A DNA stretch of 14,178 bases from an uncultured Collinsella sp. (GTDB lineage: Bacteria > Actinomycetota > Coriobacteriia > Coriobacteriales > Coriobacteriaceae), in the NCBI GenBank assembly GCA_900751755.1, contig CAADSP010000102.1, positions 1 through 14,178 on the forward strand, in the 5' to 3' direction. The notes under the pieces are model-generated. The model saw nothing but the letters and a program-made list of their open reading frames with translations, was not told where the DNA came from and ran no database searches. The first letter of the stretch is position 1. Every line of letters starts with the position of its first letter. This document shows positions 1-6,332 of this stretch, piece by piece. The translations under genes were made by a program, and so were the position numbers.

Positions 1-1
1 C

Positions 2-61
2 CCCGACGCCCCCGACGCCCCCGACGCCGTCGACGCCGCCAACCCCCTCCACATTGTCTAG
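2..61 (+). CDS. 3' end of an upstream gene with Pro-Asp-Ala repeats (partial)
   Basis: The reading frame starting at base 2 is open from the window edge to a TAG at 59-61. It encodes three Pro-Asp-Ala triplets, then Val-Asp-Ala-Ala and a short tail ending His-Ile-Val. Codons are GC-rich in the third position (GAC, GCC, CCC), unlike the AT-richer DNA that begins immediately after the stop, which supports a real gene end. Such a repeat would be a disordered, acidic, proline-rich C-terminal tail. The body of the protein lies outside the window, so no function can be assigned. The repeat could also be read on the other strand as a Gly/Val-rich stretch, so the call is tentative. Confidence 0.45.
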   Translation, partial: PDAPDAPDAVDAANPLHIV

Positions 62-65
62 CCCT

Positions 66-142
66 TAGTCGTTGGGGACGTTCTTAAACGACTAGCCAAT
101 CAAGAACGTCCCCAACGACTAGTCGTTTAAGAACGTCCCCAA
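66..142. repeat. Compound palindromic intergenic repeat
   Basis: Bases 66-85 are the exact reverse complement of 102-121 (20 bp). Bases 72-95 are the exact reverse complement of 119-142 (24 bp). The left arm can therefore form either of two alternative perfect hairpins that share the core GGGGACGTTCTT. There is no T-tract after either stem, so this is not a plain intrinsic terminator. It looks like a REP/MITE-type mobile palindrome inserted after the upstream gene; it could also slow transcription leaving that gene. Confidence 0.7.
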
Positions 143-190
143 TAACTACTTGCGCTAGAGCATAAGTCACGCTGATAGTCAAGTTATGTC

Positions 191-202
191 TGTTTAAACA
201 AA
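191..202. promoter_or_regulatory. GTTTAAACAAA box, copy 1 (possible operator)
   Basis: Bases 192-202 read GTTTAAACAAA, whose first eight bases are a perfect palindrome. The same 11-mer occurs at 355-365, just upstream of the manX promoter element. The surrounding 62-463 region has no gene. A paired regulator site is inferred; no regulator gene is present to support it. Confidence 0.3.
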
Positions 203-214
203 ATAGCGGCAGTA

Positions 215-232
215 CAAGCGCATTCGCGCTTG
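215..232. other. Short hairpin in the manX upstream region
   Basis: A 7-bp perfect stem (CAAGCGC with GCGCTTG) closes a 4-base ATTC loop. No T-tract follows on either side. It may be an operator or a structural remnant. Confidence 0.25.
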
Positions 233-353
233 CCTAAAACCGATATTAATGAACAGCATGCTTGTGTCTGTAAAAAACATGGCTTGATGAGCGACGCTTT
301 GGCGGGTAATGAGTCGAAAATCAGTAACGTAATCAACTTGTAACAAACTTAGA

Positions 354-365
354 CGTTTAAACAAA
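354..365. promoter_or_regulatory. GTTTAAACAAA box, copy 2 (possible operator)
   Basis: This is the second copy of the box, at 355-365, with the perfect palindrome GTTTAAAC. It lies about 25 bp upstream of the TATAAT at 391-396, where an activator or repressor of the mannose PTS operon would be expected to bind. Function is inferred from repetition and position only. Confidence 0.35.
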
Positions 366-367
366 TA

Positions 368-396
368 ATGCAACCTTTTGCGAATTTAGCTATAAT
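368..396 (+). promoter_or_regulatory. Probable promoter of the manXYZ operon
   Basis: A perfect -10 hexamer TATAAT is at 391-396, 70 bp before the manX start. The -35 region at a 17-bp spacing (ATGCAA, 368-373) is poor, as is usual for activator-dependent promoters. An inverted GCAA/TTGC motif (370-381) overlaps the spacer. A second -10-like element (TATACT, 414-419) lies downstream. No -24/-12 sigma-54 element was seen. Confidence 0.5.
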
Positions 397-466
397 TCCA
401 CAATCAAAACAGGTATACTCCTTTCATGTCGTGTAGGAAATACGTAGACAAAAAGGAGGTTATGTG

Positions 467-1456
467 ATGGTAAGTATTGTTCTTGCTAGCCACGGGGACT
501 TGGCAGCTGGAATTAAGCAGACGGGCTCGATGGTCTTTGGCGATCAGCCGTCTGTAGCCGTGGTCTCGCTCGAGCCGAGCATGGGCCCCGACGACTTCCG
601 TGCCAAGGTCGAGGAAGCAGTCGCTTCCTTCGAGGACCAGGAGCAGGTGCTCTTCCTCGTTGATCTGTGGGGCGGCACGCCGTTCAACCAGATCAGCGGG
701 CTCATCGAGGGCCACGATTCCTGGGCTATCGTCACCGGTGTCAACCTGCCTATGCTCATCGAGGCATATTCGCAGCGCTTTGACGCAAAGAACACTGCAC
801 ATGCGATCGCAAAACATCTCGTGACTGAGGCTAAGGCTGGCGTGCGCGTCAAGCCCGAGTCTCTGGAGCCCGAGGAGAAGAAGCCGGCTGCGGCCGCCGC
901 TGCTCCTGCAGGCGCCATCCCTCCGGGAACGGTCATCGGCGATGGGCACATCAAGATCGCCCACGTCCGTATCGACACCCGTCTGCTTCATGGTCAGGTG
1001 GCCACCACGTGGACCAAGCAGATCAACCCCAACCGCATCATCGTGGTTTCCGACGGCGTTGCTCACGACGAGCTCCGCAAGACCATGATCGAGCAGGCTG
1101 CCCCTCCGGGAGTCCATGCCAACGTCGTGCCCATCAAGAAGATGGCCGAGGTCGTCAAGGACACGCGCTTTGGTGACACCAAGGCCATGCTGCTCTTTGA
1201 GAACCCGCAGGATCTGCTCAAGGCCATCGAGGCCGGTGTCGACATCAAGGAAGTCAACATCGGTTCCATGGCTCACTCCAAGGGCAAGGTCGTCGTCACC
1301 AACGCCGTCGCCATGGGCGATGATGACGTTAAGACTCTCGAGGCCCTCAAGGCCAAGGGCGTCAAGTTCGAGGTCCGCAAGGTTCCTTCGGATTCCTCCG
1401 AGGATCTCGACGCCATGTTGAAGAAAGCTAAGGCCGAACTGGCCGCTCAAGCATAG
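467..1456 (+). CDS. manX: PTS mannose-family EIIAB component (fused IIA-IIB)
   Basis: This is the cytoplasmic phosphotransfer subunit of a mannose-family sugar PTS. It takes phosphate from HPr onto the IIA histidine, passes it to the IIB histidine, and then to the sugar carried by EIIC/EIID. The 329-residue protein has a IIA domain (about 1-127) with the active-site motif LASHGDLAAG (His9) and GGTPFN at 69-74, an Ala/Pro-rich hinge (about 128-160), and a IIB domain (about 161-329) with RIDTRLLHGQV (His175). ATG 467 is chosen because AAGGAGG at 453-459 is well placed; a GTG at 464 is too close to it. It is followed after 18 bp by manY. Glucose, mannose or a related hexose is the likely substrate by family, but the sequence alone does not fix it. 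Confidence 0.93.
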   Translation: MVSIVLASHGDLAAGIKQTGSMVFGDQPSVAVVSLEPSMGPDDFRAKVEEAVASFEDQEQVLFLVDLWGGTPFNQISGLIEGHDSWAIVTGVNLPMLIEAYSQRFDAKNTAHAIAKHLVTEAKAGVRVKPESLEPEEKKPAAAAAAPAGAIPPGTVIGDGHIKIAHVRIDTRLLHGQVATTWTKQINPNRIIVVSDGVAHDELRKTMIEQAAPPGVHANVVPIKKMAEVVKDTRFGDTKAMLLFENPQDLLKAIEAGVDIKEVNIGSMAHSKGKVVVTNAVAMGDDDVKTLEALKAKGVKFEVRKVPSDSSEDLDAMLKKAKAELAAQA

Positions 1457-1474
1457 TAAAGGAGGGTCCGATAC

Positions 1475-2293
1475 ATGTCTGCAATCACTATTCTGCTTGT
1501 TGCGATTGTCGCGTTGCTTGCCGGTATGGAAGGCATTCTGGATGAGTTCCAGTTCCATCAGCCGCTCGTGGCATGCACGCTTATCGGTCTCGTAACCGGT
1601 CACCTTCAGGAGGGCATCCTCCTGGGCGGTTCGCTCCAGATGATGGCCCTTGGCTGGGCTAACGTCGGCGCCGCTGTCGCGCCTGACGCCGCTCTGGCCT
1701 CGGTCGCTTCTTCGATCATCATGGTGCTCGCCCTCAACGGTGGCGCCACCGATTCGGCCAAGGCCGTTACCACCGCTATCGCCGTCGCCGTCCCGCTGTC
1801 GGTCGCTGGTCTGTTCCTGACCATGATCTGCCGTACCATTGCTACCGCTATCGCTCACGCCATGGACGGTTGCGCCGAGAAGGGCGACTTCTCCGGCATC
1901 GAGCGCTGGCAGTATGCTGCCATCCTCATGCAGGGCCTTCGTATCGCCATCCCGGCAGTGCTTCTGTGCGTCATCCCGGCCGAGGCCGTTACCAACGCGC
2001 TTAACGCTATGCCCGACTGGCTGTCCGGCGGCATGGCTGTCGGCGGCGGCATGGTCGCTTCCGTCGGTTACGCCATGGTCATCAACATGATGGCCACCAA
2101 GGAGACTTGGCCGTTCTTCGTCCTCGGCTTTGTCCTTGCTGCCATCCCTCAGCTCACGCTGATCGCCCTTGGTCTCATCGGCATCTCCCTTGCCCTCATC
2201 TACCTTGGCCTTAAGGATCTGGCCAAGCAGGGTGGCGGCATGGGCGGTGGCTCCGGCGACCCGCTCGGCGACATTCTGAACGATTACGAGTAG
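1475..2293 (+). CDS. manY: PTS mannose-family EIIC permease component
   Basis: This is an integral membrane subunit of the mannose-family PTS; with EIID it forms the sugar channel and carries the sugar during phosphorylation by EIIB. The 272-residue protein is hydrophobic throughout with several membrane segments, starting with one at about 3-20. It carries the family-typical stretch around residues 45-70, including GILLGGSLQMMALGW. The length matches the family. A glycine-rich stretch (GGGMGGGSGD) ends the protein in the cytoplasm. GGAGGG at 1461-1466 lies 8 bp upstream of the ATG. It sits between manX and manZ with gaps of only 18 and 16 bp, so the three genes are one transcript. Confidence 0.93.
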   Translation: MSAITILLVAIVALLAGMEGILDEFQFHQPLVACTLIGLVTGHLQEGILLGGSLQMMALGWANVGAAVAPDAALASVASSIIMVLALNGGATDSAKAVTTAIAVAVPLSVAGLFLTMICRTIATAIAHAMDGCAEKGDFSGIERWQYAAILMQGLRIAIPAVLLCVIPAEAVTNALNAMPDWLSGGMAVGGGMVASVGYAMVINMMATKETWPFFVLGFVLAAIPQLTLIALGLIGISLALIYLGLKDLAKQGGGMGGGSGDPLGDILNDYE

Positions 2294-2309
2294 GAGGGGA
2301 GTGATACAT

Positions 2310-3230
2310 ATGGCAGAGAACAAGATTCAGCTCACCAAGGCTGACCGCAAGAAGGTTTGCTTCCGTCATCAGTTTCTTCAGGGCTCGTGGAACTACGAGC
2401 GTATGCAGAACGGCGGCTGGTGCTTCGCAATGATCCCTGCGATCAAGAAGCTCTACACCAGCAAGGATGACCAGATTGCCGCTCTTAAGCGCCACCTGGA
2501 GTTCTATAACACCCACCCCTATGTTTCCGCCCCCGTCATTGGCGTTACCCTCGCCCTCGAGGAGGAGCGCGCCAACGGTGCTCCGATCGATGATGTCGCC
2601 ATCCAGGGCGTCAAGGTCGGTATGATGGGCCCGCTCGCCGGCGTCGGTGACCCCGTCTTCTGGTTCACCCTTCGCCCGATTCTGGGCGCTCTGGGCGCTT
2701 CCTTGGCCATGTCCGGCAGCATCGTCGGTCCGCTGCTGTTCTTCTTCGCGTGGAACATCATCCGTTACGCTTTCCTGTGGTACACGCAGGAGTTTGGCTA
2801 CAAGGTCGGCTCCTCCATCGCCAAGGACCTCTCCGGTGGTCTGATGGGCAAGGTCACCGAGGGCGCTTCCATCCTGGGTATGTTCATCATCGGCGCCCTG
2901 GTCGAGCGCTGGGTGTCCATTTCCTTCACCCCGATCGTCTCCACGGTCAAGCAGTCTGCTGGCGCCTTTATCGACTGGGCTAGCCTGCCCTCCGGTTCCG
3001 AGGGTATCAAGGAAGCGCTGACGATGTACAACTCCGTCGGTGCTACCGCCCTTGATCAGATGAAGGTCACCACGCTTCAGGCCAACCTCGATCAGCTCAT
3101 CCCCGGCCTTGCCGCCGTGTGCCTGACCCTGCTGGTCTGCAAGCTCCTCAAGAAGAAGGTCAGCCCGATCGTCATCATCCTGGCTCTCTTCGCCGTCGGC
3201 ATCATCGGTCGCTTCTGCGGCTTCATGTAA
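2310..3230 (+). CDS. manZ: PTS mannose-family EIID component
   Basis: This is the second membrane subunit of the mannose-family sugar channel, found only in this PTS family and paired with EIIC. The 306-residue protein begins with a long cytoplasmic part (FRHQFLQGSWNYERMQNGGW), followed by the conserved GPLAGVGDPVFWFTLRP stretch at about 107-123 and membrane segments, the last at the extreme C-terminus. The start is ATG 2310 because GGAGGGG at 2294-2300 is 9 bp upstream; an in-frame GTG at 2301 directly abuts that ribosome site. The ribosome site begins inside the manY stop codon region, consistent with translational coupling. The gene is complete and intact. Confidence 0.93.
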   Translation: MAENKIQLTKADRKKVCFRHQFLQGSWNYERMQNGGWCFAMIPAIKKLYTSKDDQIAALKRHLEFYNTHPYVSAPVIGVTLALEEERANGAPIDDVAIQGVKVGMMGPLAGVGDPVFWFTLRPILGALGASLAMSGSIVGPLLFFFAWNIIRYAFLWYTQEFGYKVGSSIAKDLSGGLMGKVTEGASILGMFIIGALVERWVSISFTPIVSTVKQSAGAFIDWASLPSGSEGIKEALTMYNSVGATALDQMKVTTLQANLDQLIPGLAAVCLTLLVCKLLKKKVSPIVIILALFAVGIIGRFCGFM

Positions 3231-3280
3231 GCACGCTTCGGCTTAAGACCGAGAGTTGCTAGGTAAGGGCTTTTGAGCCA

Positions 3281-3310
3281 TTGAAACGGACCGCACCCGG
3301 TGGGTACACT
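3281..3310 (+). promoter_or_regulatory. Possible separate promoter for manO
   Basis: TTGAAA (3281-3286) and TACACT (3305-3310) are separated by 18 bp, a plausible sigma-70 type promoter. Transcription would start near 3317, about 35 bp before the manO ATG. The promoter overlaps the hairpin that ends the manXYZ transcript, so manO could be expressed on its own. Confidence 0.4.
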
Positions 3311-3331
3311 GGATGCGGTCCGATTGTTTTT
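3287..3331 (+). terminator. Intrinsic terminator or attenuator after manZ
   Basis: A 9-bp perfect stem CGGACCGCA/TGCGGTCCG (3287-3295 with 3314-3322) encloses a GC-rich loop. It is followed by GATTGTTTTTATT. It would end most manXYZ transcripts before manO, leaving partial read-through. Confidence 0.65.
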
Positions 3332-3350
3332 ATTGGAGGGCGAGGCGCGT

Positions 3351-3749
3351 ATGGCGCAATCTCAGAACAGCACGGTCGATCTGGCAACGCCGGCAACCTG
3401 CCTGATGGGGCTTACCAGCCACGGTAACGTGATGGTGGGCAATAAGGCGTTTGAGTACTATAACGAGCGCAACCCCGAGGATTATATTCAAATCCCGTGG
3501 GACGAGGTCGACTATATTGCCGCCGAGGTTTTACGCGGCACCAAGAAGATCACGCGTTTTGCCATCTTCACCAAGGACAACGGTCACTTTACGTTTTCGA
3601 CGCGCGACGACAAAGAGACGCTTCGTGCTGTCCGCAAGTACGTCGACGAGGATAAGCTTGTGCGTTCGCCCGACTTTATCGATGTGACGGCCAAGGGCGC
3701 CAAGAGCATCCCCTCCGTTATCAAAAACCTCTTCCACAAAGGTAACTAG
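3351..3749 (+). CDS. manO: ManO-like DUF956 protein, mannose PTS accessory
   Basis: This 132-residue soluble protein belongs to the DUF956 family, usually encoded directly after manXYZ and thought to modulate mannose PTS activity or expression; its biochemical role is poorly known. Recognisable family stretches are STVDLATPATCLMGLTSHG (7-25), GNKAFEYYNERNPEDYIQIP (30-49) and DEVDYIAAEV (51-60), with no membrane segment. ATG 3351 is chosen because GGAGGG at 3335-3340 precedes it; a longer in-frame start at 3300 would lie inside the terminator hairpin and lacks a ribosome site. A hairpin with a T-tract and a candidate promoter separate it from manZ, so it is probably expressed both by read-through and on its own. 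Confidence 0.85.
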   Translation: MAQSQNSTVDLATPATCLMGLTSHGNVMVGNKAFEYYNERNPEDYIQIPWDEVDYIAAEVLRGTKKITRFAIFTKDNGHFTFSTRDDKETLRAVRKYVDEDKLVRSPDFIDVTAKGAKSIPSVIKNLFHKGN

Positions 3750-3757
3750 CTCCTCAT

Positions 3758-3826
3758 AAGTTGCGGTGAAATAGTTCCTAAATACGGCTTTAGATGCTTC
3801 AGACAGGAACTATTCCACCGCAACTT
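3758..3826. repeat. Long palindromic intergenic repeat
   Basis: Bases 3758-3779 pair with 3805-3826 as a 22-bp inverted repeat with one mismatch (3769 against 3815), around a 25-base loop. No T-tract follows, so it is not a standard terminator, although it could slow polymerase after manO. Its sequence is unrelated to the palindrome at 66-142 but has the same style (long near-perfect arms, intergenic, after a gene end), suggesting a REP-like family. Confidence 0.65.
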
Positions 3827-3865
3827 CGAAGTCTAGTCATGCGACGTATTGCGATGCAGTAAATC

Positions 3866-3874
3866 TGCTACACT
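3866..3874 (+). promoter_or_regulatory. Extended -10 promoter of the tRNA gene
   Basis: TGCTACACT has the extended -10 form TGnTANNNT, with the hexamer at 3869-3874. It would start transcription around 3881, only a few bases before the tRNA. The -35 region is weak (TATTG near 3847-3851), which an extended -10 tolerates. Confidence 0.4.
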
Positions 3875-3884
3875 AGTACAACAT

Positions 3885-3960
3885 GCCTCCGTAGCTCAGG
3901 GGATAGAGCACCGCTCTCCTAAAGCGGGTGTCGACGGTTCGAATCCGCCCGGGGGCACCA
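3885..3960 (+). tRNA. tRNA-Arg (anticodon CCT)
   Basis: A full cloverleaf can be drawn: acceptor GCCTCCG (3885-3891) with CGGGGGC (3950-3956, one wobble), D stem GCTC/GAGC, anticodon stem CCGCT/AGCGG, and anticodon loop CTCCTAA with anticodon CCT at 3918-3920, reading AGG. The T loop is TTCGAAT (3938-3944) with a T stem GACGG/CCGCC that has one A-C mismatch. Discriminator A and an encoded CCA (3958-3960) complete the gene. The terminator starts 10 bp later. Bases from the T loop onward are repeated downstream at 4065. Confidence 0.93.
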
Positions 3961-4006
3961 GAGAAATATCGAGCCCGGTACCGCTACGGTGCCGGGCTCT
4001 TCTGGT
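3938..4006 (+). repeat. Direct repeat copy 1: tRNA 3' end plus terminator
   Basis: This 69-bp stretch runs from the T loop of tRNA-Arg through CCA and the terminator hairpin. It matches 4065-4133 at 67 of 69 bases (differences near 3964 and at 3997), with an offset of 127 bp. Copy 1 belongs to the intact tRNA gene. Direct repeats of a tRNA 3' end are what tRNA-targeting integrases leave. Confidence 0.8.
3971..4005 (+). terminator. Terminator of tRNA-Arg
   Basis: A 12-bp stem (GAGCCCGGTACC with GGTGCCGGGCTC, one G-T wobble) with a 5-base loop GCTAC is followed by TTCTGG. The T-tract is short but the stem is very strong and lies 10 bp after the CCA. Confidence 0.7.
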
Positions 4007-4010
4007 CTAA

Positions 4011-4038
4011 GGGCAGGATTCGAGCCGTCGACACCCGC
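4011..4038 (-). repeat. Inverted fragment of the tRNA-Arg gene
   Basis: These 28 bases match the reverse complement of tRNA bases 3924-3950 (anticodon-stem 3' side, variable loop, T arm) with one inserted base and one substitution. Read on the - strand it looks like the 3' part of a tRNA with T loop CTCGAAT, without an intact 5' half. It lies between the two direct repeat copies. Confidence 0.7.
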
Positions 4039-4064
4039 GTCACTCATTTCCCCGCGGGGGAGTT

Positions 4065-4133
4065 TTCGAATCCGCCCGGGGGCACCAGAGGAATATCGAG
4101 CCCGGTACCGCTACGGTGCCGGGTTCTTCTGGT
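4065..4133 (+). repeat. Direct repeat copy 2: orphan tRNA 3' end plus terminator
   Basis: This is the second copy of the T-loop-to-terminator stretch, with CCA, but preceded by unrelated DNA (a CCCCGCGGGG palindrome at about 4050-4059) in place of a tRNA 5' half. It cannot make a functional tRNA. It includes a second hairpin at 4098-4126 whose 3' arm has one extra wobble pair. It looks like an att-site remnant or a partial duplication. Confidence 0.75.
4098..4131 (+). terminator. Duplicated terminator hairpin
   Basis: The hairpin copies the tRNA terminator: a 12-bp stem with two wobble pairs, loop GCTAC, followed by TTCT. It would catch read-through from the tRNA before the convergent operon. 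Confidence 0.5.
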
Positions 4134-4146
4134 TCAATGCCATGTC

Positions 4147-4186
4147 AAAAACGAAGCGCCCGCTTGCTGGGGGAGCAAGCGGGCGC
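4147..4186 (-). terminator. Terminator of the pknB operon
   Basis: A perfect 13-bp stem (4156-4168 with 4174-4186) and 5-base loop is followed on the - strand by TTCGTTTTTG. It lies about 50 bp after the pknB stop, placed to end the long leftward operon. There is no T-tract in the + direction. Confidence 0.75.
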
Positions 4187-4238
4187 CTGTGAGCGAATAT
4201 GTTTGCGGCGAGAGCCGTGATGAGCGGTGGGGTGGCGA

Positions 4239-6200
4239 CTAGTTGGTCGTACCGGAATCGTCACCCGTGCCCGAGCCAGAGCCCGAACCCGAGCCAGAAA
4301 GTGCGACCGTCAGCGTAATCGTGCTGTCGGTGGACTGCTTGCCAGTGGGGGAGACGCCCGTAACGGTGGCATCCTCGTTACCGCTTACGGGATTGCCGTT
4401 CTGGTCACAGAAGCCGATGTTATAGAAACCGGCGTTGTTGAGCGCGGTGACGGCGGCGGAGATGCTCTTGCCGTACAGGTTGCCCGGAACACTGGCCTTG
4501 CCGGACTTCTTGGCAATGACGACGGTAATCGTGGCGCCGGGCTTCTGCTTGCCACTGGGGTTCCAGCTGATCACGGTGCCCTCGGTAACCGAGTCGTTCT
4601 CCTGGTAGCTAACGTCGACGCCAAAGCCTGCCATATCGAGGGCGTTGCGCGCCTGGGCCTCGGTCATGTCGGTCAGATCGGGGACGGACGTGGTATCCGG
4701 GCCGCTCGAGACCTTGTACGAGATGGTCGTGCCCTTCGCGACTTCCTTACCGGCTTCGGTGCCCTGCTCAAAGACCTGGCCCTCATCGGCCTCGTTGGCC
4801 TCCTCGGAGGCGTTGCCCTTCAGGCCAACGCTTGCCAGCGCGGCCTCGGCCTGGTCCTTGGTCAGGCCGACAAGCCGGGGAACCTCAACCTTCTCGGAGG
4901 GCTTGGGACCCTTGGAGATTACCAGGTTCACCTTGGTGCCCTTGGCCTTCTTGGTGTTGCCGTTGGGCGTCTGCTCGGCGACCTTGCCCTCGTCGACATC
5001 GTCGTTGTAGCTTTGGTCGATGGTGCCGACCTCGAGGCCGGCTTCCTTGATCAGCTCGACGGCAGTCTGCTGGTCCTTGCCCAGCACATCGGGCACGGTG
5101 ACCTGCTCGCCGCCAAAGAGTCCTGTGGCAAAGGCCACCACGATGCCGATGACGGCAACGGCTGCCACCACGGCGGCGATGATCTTGTTCTTGTTGGATT
5201 TGGGCTTTTCGACCTCGTAGGAGCCGGTGGAGCCCGAAACCGAGCTACGGGCGGTATTCTGGCCGCTCACGCCCGAGACGGGGCGCACCATGGCGCGCGT
5301 CTGATCGGAAAGCTCGCGAGTCTTGGTGGCGCCCAGCTCGCCGGGGGCACCGATGATGCGCGTGGGCTCCGAGACGTTGACGGCACGGCCCGACAGGTAG
5401 CTGTTGAGCACCTGACGCAGCTCGTCGGCGGTCTGGAAGCGGTTTGCGGGGTCCTTCTCCATGCACTTGAGGATGATGCGCTCAAGGTCGGCGTCGACAC
5501 CGGAGTTGATCTGGCTCGGCGGAATAGGCAGCTCGTTGACCTGCTTGAGTGCGACCGAGATAGCGTCGTCACCGTCAAAGGGCACGCGGCCGGTGGCGCA
5601 TTCATACATCACGACGCCCAGCGAGTAGATATCCGAGGTGGGGCCGAGGTCCTGACCACGGGTCTGCTCGGGGCTGACGTAGTGGGCGGTTCCCAGCACG
5701 TTGTTGTCTTGCGTGAGGTGGCTGTTCTTGGCGCGCGCGATGCCAAAGTCCATCACCTTGATGTTGCCGTCGGGCAGCACCATGATGTTCTGCGGCTTAA
5801 TGTCGCGGTGGATGATCTCGTGCTTGTGGGCGACCGAAAGCGCGGAGCTGATCTGCGAGCCGATCTGGGCGACCTTCTTGGGGTCGAGGGCGCCGTGGCT
5901 CTTGATGCCGCTCTTAAGGTCGGTACCGCGCAGGTACTCCATGACGATGTAATAGGTGTCGCCGTCCTTGCCCCAATCGTAGACGCCCACGATATAAGGG
6001 GAGGAGAGACCGGCTGCTGCCTGGGCCTCCTGCTTAAAGCGTGCGGCGAAGGTTGCGTCGCCAGCATACTGCGGCAGCATGATCTTGACGGCTACCGTGC
6101 GGTCGAGGACCTGGTCCTGTGCACGGTAGACGGTCGCCATGCCGCCTGTCCCCACCTTATCCTTGAGGAGGTATCTTCCCCCGAGGACCCTCTGTTCCAT
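4239..6200 (-). CDS. pknB: PASTA-domain Ser/Thr protein kinase PknB
   Basis: This is a transmembrane Ser/Thr kinase that senses peptidoglycan fragments or lipid II outside the cell and phosphorylates growth and cell-wall proteins inside. The 653-residue protein has a kinase domain (about 10-270) with glycine loop VGTGGMATVYRA, Lys39, HRDIKPQN (131-138), DFG (151-153), a Thr-containing activation loop (T163, T171) and SPE (176-178). A juxtamembrane linker leads to one membrane segment (339-361) and four PASTA domains (about 365-432, 436-501, 503-566, 568-634), then a Gly-Ser repeat tail. ATG 6200 is chosen because AGGAG lies just upstream; the in-frame ATG at 6215 lacks a ribosome site. It is the last gene of the operon, 132 bp after the PBP gene. 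No separate pknA is present. Confidence 0.95.
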   Translation of the reverse strand: MEQRVLGGRYLLKDKVGTGGMATVYRAQDQVLDRTVAVKIMLPQYAGDATFAARFKQEAQAAAGLSSPYIVGVYDWGKDGDTYYIVMEYLRGTDLKSGIKSHGALDPKKVAQIGSQISSALSVAHKHEIIHRDIKPQNIMVLPDGNIKVMDFGIARAKNSHLTQDNNVLGTAHYVSPEQTRGQDLGPTSDIYSLGVVMYECATGRVPFDGDDAISVALKQVNELPIPPSQINSGVDADLERIILKCMEKDPANRFQTADELRQVLNSYLSGRAVNVSEPTRIIGAPGELGATKTRELSDQTRAMVRPVSGVSGQNTARSSVSGSTGSYEVEKPKSNKNKIIAAVVAAVAVIGIVVAFATGLFGGEQVTVPDVLGKDQQTAVELIKEAGLEVGTIDQSYNDDVDEGKVAEQTPNGNTKKAKGTKVNLVISKGPKPSEKVEVPRLVGLTKDQAEAALASVGLKGNASEEANEADEGQVFEQGTEAGKEVAKGTTISYKVSSGPDTTSVPDLTDMTEAQARNALDMAGFGVDVSYQENDSVTEGTVISWNPSGKQKPGATITVVIAKKSGKASVPGNLYGKSISAAVTALNNAGFYNIGFCDQNGNPVSGNEDATVTGVSPTGKQSTDSTITLTVALSGSGSGSGSGTGDDSGTTN

Positions 6201-6270
6201 TCCTGCTCCTAACATAACTATTCGCTCAACGATGTGTGTAGTACCTACGATGTGGCCGCTGGGGCCGTGT

Positions 6271-6306
6271 GGCGCGTTGCCGCTAACTCTTCGGCCGCGG
6301 CGCGCC
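6271..6306. other. Hairpin in the gap between the PBP gene and pknB
   Basis: Stem GGCGCG/CGCGCC continues, after a 3-base bulge, as CCGC/GCGG around a 13-base loop. There is no T-tract on the - strand, so it is not a clear terminator. This is the largest gap in the operon (6201-6332), and I found no convincing promoter in it; the hairpin may mark an mRNA processing or attenuation point. Confidence 0.25.
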
Positions 6307-6332
6307 TCGGGTGTCCGATTCGATCATGGGCA

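Noticed and set aside
66..142. Possible CRISPR repeat
   Set aside because: The repeats are inverted and overlapping with no regular spacers; there are no cas genes nearby.
404..2323. A 639-codon open frame on the - strand opposite manX and manY
   Set aside because: It is the antisense shadow of two well-recognised PTS genes in GC-rich DNA. Its product is low-complexity and Asp/His/Gly-rich, with no recognisable domain.
3928..4242. Open frames across the tRNA repeats
   Set aside because: They run through a tRNA gene, two terminator hairpins and an inverted repeat, and the product repeats itself only because the DNA is duplicated.
4227..6212. A 661-codon open frame on the + strand opposite pknB
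   Set aside because: It covers almost exactly the PknB gene, which has all kinase and PASTA motifs. The antisense product is Gly/Asp/Leu-rich, with no family features and no ribosome site.
6201..6332. Separate promoter for pknB
   Set aside because: No -10/-35 pair at acceptable spacing was found on the - strand; only a hairpin without a T-tract is present.
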